The notes under the pieces are model-generated. The model saw only the letters and a list, made by a program, of their open reading frames with translations, did no database searches and was not told where the DNA came from. Positions 30,858 through 38,252 of a stretch of 64,000 bases of DNA are shown here, piece by piece. This DNA is from Actinomarinicola tropica (GTDB lineage: Bacteria; Actinomycetota; Acidimicrobiia; Acidimicrobiales; SKKL01). Position numbers and translations under genes: made by a program. The DNA lies in contig NZ_CP045851.1 of the NCBI RefSeq assembly GCF_009650215.1, forward strand, positions 682,001-746,000, read 5' to 3'. The stretch's first letter is position 1. Each line of letters opens with the position of its first letter.

Positions 30858-30878
30858 TGTTCTAGCTACACTCGAACA
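30858..30878 (+). promoter_or_regulatory. GntR promoter -10 within an inverted repeat
   Basis: TACACT (30867-30872) ends 7 bp before the GTG start at 30880, a leaderless arrangement. It lies within the inverted repeat TGTTC-N11-GAACA (30858-30878), a plausible GntR operator overlapping the promoter and start point. Confidence 0.5.
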
Positions 30879-30879
30879 T

Positions 30880-31227
30880 GTGCTCATCCAGATCGACGAG
30901 TCGGCGAGCCTGCCGCTCTTCTCCCAGATCGCCGGCCAGGTCCGCCACGCCATCGCCGACGGCTCGCTCCGCGTCGGCGACCGCCTGGCGCCGGCGCGGG
31001 AGCTCGCCGCGTCGCTCGGCGTCAACATGCACACGGTGCTGCGCGCCTACCAGGAGCTGCGCGACGAGGGCCTGGTCGAGATGCGCCGGGGCCGCGGCGT
31101 CACCGTGTCGGCCGCGGCCCCCGACGTCGCCCCGCTGGTCGAGCTCGCCACCGCCTACATCGCCGCGGCGCGCCGCCGGGGCATGACCGACGACGCCGTC
31201 GTCGCCCACCTGAAGGAGCTGCTGTGA
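30880..31227 (+). CDS. GntR-family regulator, YtrA subfamily
   Basis: This 115-residue protein has the YtrA-type short form: LIQIDESASLPLFSQIAGQVR, then the winged helix with LAPARELAASLGVNMHTVLRAYQELRDEGLVEMRRGRGV, and only a short C-terminal helical tail. YtrA regulators usually control adjacent membrane-protein genes. Here the stop overlaps the GTG of a DUF1648 membrane protein (GTGA). The GTG start gives the expected N-terminus. Confidence 0.9.
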   Translation: MLIQIDESASLPLFSQIAGQVRHAIADGSLRVGDRLAPARELAASLGVNMHTVLRAYQELRDEGLVEMRRGRGVTVSAAAPDVAPLVELATAYIAAARRRGMTDDAVVAHLKELL

Positions 31228-32189
31228 CCCTCGCCCCGCGCCCCGCAGTGGGTCGATCCGTGCTGATCGTCGTCGCCCTGGCGCTCGTCCTGGCGACCGT
31301 GCTGCCGATCGTCGCCATCGGCGAGCTCCCCGACCCCCTGGCGACGCGGTGGGACGGCAGCGGCACGCCGACGAGCTCGGTCGGACGGACGGCGCTCGTC
31401 GCGGTGGTGGGTGCCACGGTCCTCGTCGCCGCCGTGGCCCTGGTGGCCCTCGCGCTGTGGCCGCGACCGCTGCGCAGCAACCAGGGCCCGGTGCTCGCCG
31501 GAGGCGCCGCCGCGGTGGGCGCCGTCCTCGCCCTGCCCCTCGTCTCGATCCTCCTCGCCAACCAGGGCGCCGAGGACTGGCGCGAGGTCGCCGGTCCCCC
31601 GGTGTGGGAGATCGCGCTGGTGATCCTCGGTTCCCTCGCCGTCGGTGCCGTCGCGGCCTGGGCGGCCTCCTCGCTCCCCTCCGTCGACGAACGCCCGGCG
31701 CCGACCCCGCCGCTGGACGCGCCCGAGGGCACCCAGGTGGCGTGGACCCGCGGGCTGTCGGTCGGTTGGGCGGCGTTGGCGTCCGGCGCCACGGTGGTCG
31801 CCGGCGTCGTCACCGCTGCGGTGGGATCGATCGGCGTCGGCCTCACGGTCGCCGTGGCCGGTGCGGCGACGAGCATCCTGTCGCGCATCCAGGTGTTCGC
31901 CGACCACCGGGGCCTCACCGTCACCTACGGCTGGTGGGCGTGGCCGCGCACGCGCATCCCCCTCGACCGGATCGCCTCGGCCGCGGCGATCGAGGTCGTC
32001 CCGTCGCAGTGGGGCGGTTGGGGGTACCGCGGCAGCGTCCGGCTGTTCCGTCAGGCGGCCGTGGTGCTCCGCAAGGGCGAGGGCCTCCGCATCGACCTCG
32101 TCGATGGCCGCCGGTTCGTCGTCACGATCGACGACGCGGCGACGGCGGCGGCCGTCCTCGAGCGGGAGCGCGTCCGGGCCGCCTCCTGA
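31224..32189 (+). CDS. DUF1648-type multi-spanning membrane protein
   Basis: This 321-residue protein has an N-terminal helix followed by ELPDPLATRWDGSGTPTSS, the hallmark of DUF1648 (SdpI-like). About six membrane helices and a cytoplasmic PH-like C-terminal region follow (ADHRGLTVTYGWWAWPRTRIPLDRI). DUF1648 proteins paired with YtrA regulators are common in Firmicutes and actinobacteria; the function is unknown, with immunity or envelope-stress roles suggested for relatives. It is coupled to the GntR gene. Confidence 0.82.
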   Translation: MTLAPRPAVGRSVLIVVALALVLATVLPIVAIGELPDPLATRWDGSGTPTSSVGRTALVAVVGATVLVAAVALVALALWPRPLRSNQGPVLAGGAAAVGAVLALPLVSILLANQGAEDWREVAGPPVWEIALVILGSLAVGAVAAWAASSLPSVDERPAPTPPLDAPEGTQVAWTRGLSVGWAALASGATVVAGVVTAAVGSIGVGLTVAVAGAATSILSRIQVFADHRGLTVTYGWWAWPRTRIPLDRIASAAAIEVVPSQWGGWGYRGSVRLFRQAAVVLRKGEGLRIDLVDGRRFVVTIDDAATAAAVLERERVRAAS

Positions 32190-32208
32190 GGTCCGCGATG
32201 ATGCAGCC

Positions 32209-32898
32209 ATGCGGCGCATCGGACTCATCGGCGGCATGTCCTGGGAGAGCACTGCGGCCTACTACCGCCTGATCAACGAGGACGTCCGCGACCGGCTCGG
32301 CGGGCTGCACTCGGCGCGCCTCGTCCTCGACTCTGTCGACTTCGCCGACGTCGAGGCCCTGCAGGTGGATGGCCGTTGGGACGAGGCGGGGGAGCTGCTC
32401 GCCGGCTCCGCCCGGCGCCTGGTGGGCGCGGGCGCCGAGCTGGTCGCGCTGTGCACCAACACGATGCACAAGGTCGCCGACTCGATCGAGGAGGCGGTCG
32501 ACGTGCCCTTCGTCCACCTCGCCGACGTCACCGCCGACGCGGTGCGCGCCGCCGGCCTCGGCCGCGTGGGCCTGCTCGGCACGGCGTTCACGATGGAGCA
32601 GGCCTTCTACCGGGATCGGGTGGCGTCACACGGCCTCGACGTGGTCGTGCCTGCGGCCGACGATCGGGCCCAGGTGCATCGGGTCATCTACGACGAGCTG
32701 TGTCGTGGCGTCGTCCTCGACGCGTCACGCCGCACCTACGCGGAGGTGATCGGCCGCCTCGTCGCCGACGGGGCCGAGGGGGTCATCCTCGGCTGCACCG
32801 AGATCGAGCTGCTCGTGCGCGCCGCCGACAGCCCCGTGCCGGTCTTCCCGACCACCGCGCTCCACGCCCGCGCCATCGTCGACGCCGCCCTGTCCTGA
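32209..32898 (+). CDS. Aspartate/glutamate racemase family protein
   Basis: This 229-residue protein has IGLIGGMSWESTAAYYRLIN at the N-terminus and the two catalytic cysteines of cofactor-independent amino-acid racemases: LCTNTMHK in the first half and ILGCTEIELL in the second. It most resembles YgeA-type aspartate racemases of broad specificity. GATGAT ends 6 bp before the ATG. It follows the DUF1648 gene by 19 bp but may have its own leaderless start. It converges on the peptidase gene. Confidence 0.9.
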   Translation: MRRIGLIGGMSWESTAAYYRLINEDVRDRLGGLHSARLVLDSVDFADVEALQVDGRWDEAGELLAGSARRLVGAGAELVALCTNTMHKVADSIEEAVDVPFVHLADVTADAVRAAGLGRVGLLGTAFTMEQAFYRDRVASHGLDVVVPAADDRAQVHRVIYDELCRGVVLDASRRTYAEVIGRLVADGAEGVILGCTEIELLVRAADSPVPVFPTTALHARAIVDAALS

Positions 32899-32913
32899 CC
32901 TCCTGTCGGCCGG

Positions 32914-34134
32914 TCAGGGGTCGAGCTCGTAGTGGGCGGGGTCCGGGTACCGCCAGTCCCCGCCCCACTCGAAGCCGGCCTCGACCATGAGCTCGGTGAA
33001 CCGGGGGTGCTGGGTGGCGAAGTCCCCACGAGGGTCGCCGTCGACGTTCACGTCGACCGCCAGCCCCCACGCGTGCTTCGACAACGGAGCCCCGGGGAGC
33101 ATGCGACGTGCGTTCCAGCAGCCGGAGTAGGTCGCAGGGTCGACGGTGTGGGCGAGGCCCTCGGCCTGCAACTGGCCGAGCGCGCTCGTCAGCGGCTCGA
33201 TCATCGCCCGGTGGCACCGGACGGGACCGAGGATCGGGACCTGCTCGGTCACGATGTTCTCCGCGACCCACGCCGGGTCGATCTCGACCTGGCGGCCCGA
33301 CAGGTCCCGGTAGGCGAACTCGCCGAAGGCCAGCTTGATCTGCACGGTCGGTACGACGCTGTCGCCGTGGCGCAGCCGGGTCGTGTCGGCGGTGGTGCGG
33401 ATGTTCACCGGGTTGGTGCCGGCCAGCTCGGTGAGCGCGGCGTCGAGGGTCGGTCGCTGGGTCGGGTCGTGGACGGCGAGCAGGAACCGCTCGACGCCCA
33501 CGCCGAACCGGTCGGCGTCGTCGACGTGGACCACCAGCTCGGCCTCGGCGCCGCTGCGGTCCCCGACGATCCCGACGACGGTGACGGTGCCGCCCTCGAG
33601 CGCCAAGGTCCCGCCGACGTCGACGCCACGCAGCTCCGCCGACGAGGCGGTGAGCAGGCCCTCGCCGACGTCGAGGCCGTCGATCAGCTCGCGGTCGACG
33701 GGGTCGTTGACGAAGCCGGCGTAGGTGCCGGGTGCGACGGCGACGGTGTCGAGGGGGTACGCCCAGCCGGGTGGTGCGGCGTCCACGGCGGTGCCGTCGG
33801 CCTGCGCCGAGGCCGTCAGGTCGGCCTGGCCGCCGCGCACGACGGTGGTGCGCTCGACCTCGGGACGGGCCGCGGCGGCGTCGGCGAAGCCCGGTGGCAG
33901 GCCGCCGGAGGTCCACACGAGAAGGATGGTCGACTCGTCGACGACCGTCGTCGTCGTGGTGGGCGGTGCGCCGGTCGTGGAGGTGGGCGGTGCGCTGGTG
34001 GTGGTCGTCGTCTCGGCGTCGGCGGGGCTCGACGGGGATGCGCCGTCGTCCGAGCCGCGGGCGACCACCGCGCCGCTTGCGACCAGCGCCACGAGGAGGC
34101 CGACGACGATCCCGGCGAGTCGACGGCGTCCCAT
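32914..34134 (-). CDS. VanY-type (M15) carboxypeptidase with an N-terminal MacB/FtsX-like extracytoplasmic domain
   Basis: This 406-residue protein starts with a signal anchor (LAGIVVGLLVALVASGAVVA) and a Thr-rich linker. A middle domain of about 180 residues follows, with strands such as GVDVGGTLALEGGTVTVVGIVGD resembling the periplasmic core of MacB/FtsX permeases. The C-terminal M15 peptidase has LSKHAWGLAVDVNVDGDP (His and Asp zinc ligands) and GFEWGGDWRYPDPAHYEL. It should trim peptidoglycan stem peptides outside the membrane. No permease helices are attached to the middle domain, which is odd. It lies 3 bp from the dioxygenase gene. Confidence 0.82.
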   Translation of the reverse strand: MGRRRLAGIVVGLLVALVASGAVVARGSDDGASPSSPADAETTTTTSAPPTSTTGAPPTTTTTVVDESTILLVWTSGGLPPGFADAAAARPEVERTTVVRGGQADLTASAQADGTAVDAAPPGWAYPLDTVAVAPGTYAGFVNDPVDRELIDGLDVGEGLLTASSAELRGVDVGGTLALEGGTVTVVGIVGDRSGAEAELVVHVDDADRFGVGVERFLLAVHDPTQRPTLDAALTELAGTNPVNIRTTADTTRLRHGDSVVPTVQIKLAFGEFAYRDLSGRQVEIDPAWVAENIVTEQVPILGPVRCHRAMIEPLTSALGQLQAEGLAHTVDPATYSGCWNARRMLPGAPLSKHAWGLAVDVNVDGDPRGDFATQHPRFTELMVEAGFEWGGDWRYPDPAHYELDP

Positions 34135-34137
34135 CGG

Positions 34138-35025
34138 CTAGAGGTTGGTCTGGTCGGCGGGGCGGTCGGCGCCACGCTGGTCGTGGCCCTCGCCCGTCGC
34201 CGGTTCGCCGCCTCCGGTCCAGTCGCCGTGCACGTCGAGCCCGTAGGCGGTCATCGAGATCGATCCCATGGCGTACCCGTCGACCAGGGTCGAGGTCGGG
34301 CGACCGGCGGACGCCGCCAGGCCCGCGAGGTAGGCGAGGGGCAGGAAGTGGTCGGGGGTCGGGACGGCCAGGTCGTAGGCGTCGTGGTCCTGGAGGCGAC
34401 CGATCTGGGACGGGTCGTCACGTAGGACCTCGCGCGCCGCCTCGTCGAACGACCGCGCCCAGTCGTAGGCCGCGTCGGGACGGCCCCAGTCGACCATCCG
34501 CAGGTTGTGCACCACGTTGCCGCTGCCGACGACGAGCACGCCGCGCTCGCGCAGCGGCGCGAGCCGGGCGCCGAGCTCGACGTGGTCGTCGAGCGGCTTC
34601 TGGGCGTTCACCGCCAGCTGCACGACCGGGATGTCGGCCTCGGGGAAGGCGTGGGTCAGCACCGACCAGGTGCCGTGGTCGAGGCCCCAGCTGTCCTCGT
34701 CCTGGCCCACCCACGTCGGGTGCACGACGTCGGCGACCTCGGCGGCCAGCTCCGGGTCCCCCGGGGCCGGGTAGTCGACGGCGAACAGCTCGTCGGGGAA
34801 GCCGTAGAAGTCGTGGATCGTGCGCGGCCGGGCCATCGCCGTGACGGCGGTGGCGTTGATGTACCAGTGCGCCGACACCGCGAGGATCGCCCGGGGGCGG
34901 GGCACCGTGGCCCCGAACGTCTGCCACGCCTCGGTGTAGCGGTTGGCGTCGAGGGCGTTCATCGGGCTGCCGTGGCCGAGGAACGCTGCCGGCATGACCG
35001 GCTCGGGGGCCGAGGTCGCACTCAT
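34138..35025 (-). CDS. DODA-type extradiol ring-cleavage dioxygenase (YgiD/LigB fold)
   Basis: This 295-residue protein has the class III extradiol dioxygenase pattern: AFLGHGSPMNAL and ILAVSAHWYI (iron-ligand His region), GLDHGTWSVL with a catalytic His, and a late HFLPLAYLAGLA. Relatives act on DOPA or other catechols; the substrate is not known here. The CACACT hexamer (35032-35037) lies exactly 6 bp before the ATG, the same leaderless spacing as the enoyl-CoA hydratase gene. It is divergent from the phosphotransferase gene. Confidence 0.9.
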   Translation of the reverse strand: MSATSAPEPVMPAAFLGHGSPMNALDANRYTEAWQTFGATVPRPRAILAVSAHWYINATAVTAMARPRTIHDFYGFPDELFAVDYPAPGDPELAAEVADVVHPTWVGQDEDSWGLDHGTWSVLTHAFPEADIPVVQLAVNAQKPLDDHVELGARLAPLRERGVLVVGSGNVVHNLRMVDWGRPDAAYDWARSFDEAAREVLRDDPSQIGRLQDHDAYDLAVPTPDHFLPLAYLAGLAASAGRPTSTLVDGYAMGSISMTAYGLDVHGDWTGGGEPATGEGHDQRGADRPADQTNL

Positions 35026-35081
35026 GGCGCCAGTGTGCCCCCGGACGCAGCGGGACGTGCGTCTCTCCTAGCGTGCCGGAC

Positions 35082-35963
35082 ATGGGCGAGCGACCCCCGC
35101 CGGCGACCCTCCGGTGGCTCGAGGCGGTCACGGGCGGCCGGGTGGCGCGGGTGCAGGCCCTGGCCGGTGCGACCACGTCGGACGTCCACGCCGTGCGCCT
35201 CGTCGCCCCGGACGGCGAGCGGCGCACGGTGGTGCTGCGCCGCTACGCCGTGCCCCGGGTCCTCGAGGAGGACCCGGGCATCGTCCGTCGGGAGGCCGAG
35301 GTGCTCGCGCTGCTGGACGGCTCCGAGCTGCCGGCCCCACGCCTGCTCGCCGTCGACGAGGAGGGTCGGGACGCCGACGTCCCCGCCGTCGCCATGTCGC
35401 ACCTCGCCGGGCGGGTCGAGTGGGCGCCCTCGGACCTCGACGGGTGGCTCACCCGCCTCGTCGACCTGATGGCGCTCGTCCACGCGCACCCGGTGGCGGT
35501 CGCTCAGGTCCAGCCGTTCCGCCCGTACGCGCCAGCGTCGTGGGACCCGCCGCCGTGGCTCCGGGATCGTGGGGCGTGGGACGCCGCGGTCGCCCTCGCG
35601 CGTGAGCCCCGCCCGGAGAGCGCCACCGACGTGTTCCTCCACCGAGACCTGCACCCGGGGAACGTCCTGTGGCGCCGGGGCGAGGTCTCGGGACTCGTCG
35701 ACTGGCCGTCGGCGAGCATCGGACCGCCCTCGGTCGACGTGGTCCACTGCCGGACGAACGTGCTGGTGCAGCTCGGCGTCGACGCCGCCGAGCGCCTCGA
35801 GGCGGTGTGGCGCGAGCGGACGGGGCTCGGGATCGACCCCTGGATCGAGGTCGTCATGCTGGTGGACGCCATGTGGTGGACGGAGCGGTTCCCGCGGCCA
35901 CCGGCCGTGCTCCGCCACATGGAGGGCCTGCTCGGTCGGGCGCTGTCGTCGCTCGGCGGCTGA
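35082..35963 (+). CDS. Aminoglycoside-phosphotransferase-fold (APH) kinase
   Basis: This 293-residue protein has the APH kinase fold with the N-lobe VVLRRYAV (Lys equivalent replaced by Arg in this region), the catalytic FLHRDLHPGNVLW and the metal-binding GLVDWPSASIGP. Such enzymes phosphorylate small molecules; resistance is only one possibility. ATG at 35082 is preferred over GTG at 35073 because a TAGCGT hexamer (35069-35074) overlaps the GTG and stands 7 bp before the ATG. It converges on the XRE-cupin gene. Confidence 0.85.
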   Translation: MGERPPPATLRWLEAVTGGRVARVQALAGATTSDVHAVRLVAPDGERRTVVLRRYAVPRVLEEDPGIVRREAEVLALLDGSELPAPRLLAVDEEGRDADVPAVAMSHLAGRVEWAPSDLDGWLTRLVDLMALVHAHPVAVAQVQPFRPYAPASWDPPPWLRDRGAWDAAVALAREPRPESATDVFLHRDLHPGNVLWRRGEVSGLVDWPSASIGPPSVDVVHCRTNVLVQLGVDAAERLEAVWRERTGLGIDPWIEVVMLVDAMWWTERFPRPPAVLRHMEGLLGRALSSLGG

Positions 35964-35970
35964 GGGCGCC

Positions 35971-36531
35971 TCAACCCGAGTGGACGTGGGCCCGCTGGCC
36001 GTCGCGGTCGACGATCATCACCACCTCCGCCGGACCGTCGACGGCCTCCATCGCGTGCGGCGTCATCGTGGCGAACTCCGCGGCCTCGCCCGTCTCGACG
36101 AGGATCTCCCGCTCGCCGAGCAGCAGGCGGACCCGCCCGTCGACGACGAACAGCCAGTCGTGCCCGGGGTGCACCTTCTGCTCCGGGCGGCGGGTGGTCG
36201 GCTCGATCCGCATCTTCATGGCCGTGGTGCTGCTCGTCGGCTGGCTGAGCATCCACACGGTGTGACCGCCCGAGCTCGTGGGGACCGGGCGGATGACGAC
36301 GTCGTCGTCGGCGCGCACGTCGAGCAGTGCGTCGAGGCCGACCTGGAGCGCGGTGGCGAGAGGCAGGAGGACGTCGAGGCTGATCGTGCGCTTGCCCGTC
36401 TCGATGCGGCTGATAGTGGAGGGGCTGAGGTTGGTCCGGGCGGCGAGCTCGTCGAGCGAGAGGCCCATCGTCTGGCGCAGGCTGCGCAGCCGGGTGCGGA
36501 CGAGGTGCTCGATCGCCGGGAGGTCGGTCAT
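35971..36531 (-). CDS. XRE-cupin regulator
   Basis: This 186-residue protein has an N-terminal XRE helix-turn-helix (LRQTMGLSLDELAARTNLSPSTISRIETGKR, about residues 15-45) and a C-terminal cupin_2 domain (HPGHDWLFVVDGRVRLLLGE, with metal-ligand-like His). Regulators of this type sense small ligands. It is divergent from the reductase-methyltransferase fusion gene, and a perfect inverted repeat lies between them. ATG at 36531 gives the standard length; a longer frame would run through the operator. Confidence 0.88.
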   Translation of the reverse strand: MTDLPAIEHLVRTRLRSLRQTMGLSLDELAARTNLSPSTISRIETGKRTISLDVLLPLATALQVGLDALLDVRADDDVVIRPVPTSSGGHTVWMLSQPTSSTTAMKMRIEPTTRRPEQKVHPGHDWLFVVDGRVRLLLGEREILVETGEAAEFATMTPHAMEAVDGPAEVVMIVDRDGQRAHVHSG

Positions 36532-36549
36532 GGGCTCCACTCCGTCGTC

Positions 36550-36598
36550 TTGCGAATGCTGCAAGCTCAGTTGCAGCTGGCGGGAGGCACCGTAGCGT
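36550..36598 (+). promoter_or_regulatory. Divergent operator and promoter of the reductase-methyltransferase gene
   Basis: GCTGCAA (36558-36564) and TTGCAGC (36571-36577) form a perfect 7-bp inverted repeat with a 6-bp spacer. A further TTGC (36550-36553) pairs with the GCAA at 36561-36564. TTGCAG (36571-36576) serves as a -35, with TAGCGT (36593-36598) 16 bp later and 7 bp before the ATG. The operator covers the -35, which fits repression by the adjacent XRE-cupin protein. Confidence 0.65.
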
Positions 36599-36605
36599 CC
36601 ATCCC

Positions 36606-38198
36606 ATGAGCGCACACCGACCCACCACCGTCGAACGCCACTGCGACGTCGCCGTCGTCGGCGGCTCGGCCGCGGGGCTCGCGGCCGCCCTCCAGCTCGG
36701 GCGCCAGCGTCGCTCCGTGATCGTCGTCGACGCCGGCGACCCGCGGAACGCCCCGGCCTCGCACATGCACAGCTACCTCGGCCACGAGGGGCTCCCGCCG
36801 TCGGAGCTGGTCGCGATCGGTCGCGAGGAGGTGCGCAGCTACGGCGTCGAGGTGGTGCCTGGCCGGGCCGTCGAGGTGCGCCGCACCGACGACGGCCGCT
36901 TCCGGGTCGAGCTCACCGGCGGCCACGTGGTGGTCGCGCGACGGGTCCTGGCCGCCACCGGGATCGTCGACGAGCTCCCCGACATCGACGGGCTCGCCGA
37001 GCACTGGGGCGGGGACGTGATCCACTGCCCGTTCTGCCACGGCTACGAGGTGCGCGACCGACGCATCGTCCAGCTCGTGACCCACCCCGCCGGCCTGCAC
37101 CCCGCTGCGCTGTTCCGCCAGCTGACCCGACGCCTCGTGGTGGTGCTCCACGACGGGGTCGAGCCCGACGCCCCGGAGGTGGCCGCGTTGCGCGCCGCCG
37201 GCGTCGACGTGCGGTCGGTGCGCGCGCGGCGGGTCGTCGCCGGTGACGACGGTCATGTCGCAGCCGTCGAGCTCGACGACGGCGCACGGGTCGCCGCCGA
37301 CGCCGTCGCCGTCGGCCCCCGGTTCCGGCCCCGCCTCGAGCCGTTCGCGTCGCTCGGCCTCGTCGCGGTCCCGCACCCGAGCGGTCTCGGCGAGGTCGTC
37401 GAGGTGGACGCGACGGGTGCGACGTCCGTGCCCGGCCTCTTCGCCGCCGGCAACGTGACCGACCCGAGCCTCCAGGTCCTGCCGTCCGCCGCCGCCGGCA
37501 GCCGGGTGGGCGGGATCATCAGCGCCGCCCTCGCCGTGGAGGACCTGCACGCCGCGGCCCGACCATCGGCGAACGAGGTCGACTGGGACCACCGCTACGG
37601 CGGCGAGCCGATGTGGAGCGGCAACCCGAACGGGTCGCTCGTCGCCGAGGTGGCCGGCATGCGTCCCGGGCGGGCGCTCGACGTGGGGGCGGGCGAGGGC
37701 GGTGACGTGATCTGGCTGGCCGAACAGGGCTGGCGGGTGACGGCGAGCGACATCTCGAGTCGTGCGCTGGCGCGGGTGGCGGCAGAGGCCGAGCGGCGGG
37801 GGCTGCCCGTCCAGCTGCGCCACGTCGACGCCAACGCCCTGGATGCGTTCGCACCGGGCGCTTTCGACCTGGTGTCCGCGCAGTACGCGTCGATCCCCCG
37901 GACGCCCGACGGGCGCGGCGTGCGCAACCTGCTCGACGCCGTCGCTCCCGGGGGCACGCTCGTCGTGGTCAGCCACGACCTCGAACCGATGCGGGTCCCG
38001 GTCGACACGCGCACCCAGAGCCGCCCCTTCGACCCCGACGCCTACGTGCGGGTGGAGGACGTCCTGGCTGCGCTCCACGGCGACGACGCCTGGGAGGTCG
38101 AGGTCCACGAGACCCGGCCGCGACCCCCCGGTGCGGCCTCGGCGTCGCACCACGTCGACGACGTCGTCCTGAGGGCCCGGCGATCGCCCCTCGGGTGA
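36606..38198 (+). CDS. Thioredoxin-reductase-like flavoprotein fused to a class I methyltransferase
   Basis: This 530-residue fusion has residues 1-310 as a TrxB-like FAD/NAD(P)H oxidoreductase (DVAVVGGSAAGLAAALQL, the redox pair in IHCPFCHGYE, and a C-terminal GLFAAGNV). Residues about 320-530 form a SAM-dependent methyltransferase (ALDVGAGEGGDVIWLAEQGW, VTASDIS). Reductase-methyltransferase fusions of this order are known in actinobacteria, but their substrate is not established; thiol or metalloid methylation would fit both halves. It is divergent from an XRE-cupin regulator and has a leaderless-type promoter. Confidence 0.88.
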   Translation: MSAHRPTTVERHCDVAVVGGSAAGLAAALQLGRQRRSVIVVDAGDPRNAPASHMHSYLGHEGLPPSELVAIGREEVRSYGVEVVPGRAVEVRRTDDGRFRVELTGGHVVVARRVLAATGIVDELPDIDGLAEHWGGDVIHCPFCHGYEVRDRRIVQLVTHPAGLHPAALFRQLTRRLVVVLHDGVEPDAPEVAALRAAGVDVRSVRARRVVAGDDGHVAAVELDDGARVAADAVAVGPRFRPRLEPFASLGLVAVPHPSGLGEVVEVDATGATSVPGLFAAGNVTDPSLQVLPSAAAGSRVGGIISAALAVEDLHAAARPSANEVDWDHRYGGEPMWSGNPNGSLVAEVAGMRPGRALDVGAGEGGDVIWLAEQGWRVTASDISSRALARVAAEAERRGLPVQLRHVDANALDAFAPGAFDLVSAQYASIPRTPDGRGVRNLLDAVAPGGTLVVVSHDLEPMRVPVDTRTQSRPFDPDAYVRVEDVLAALHGDDAWEVEVHETRPRPPGAASASHHVDDVVLRARRSPLG

Positions 38199-38252
38199 GG
38201 TCCGCCCACGTCCCCTGGGATCCGGGGCATCCGCCGGTACCCTCGTGTCCGG

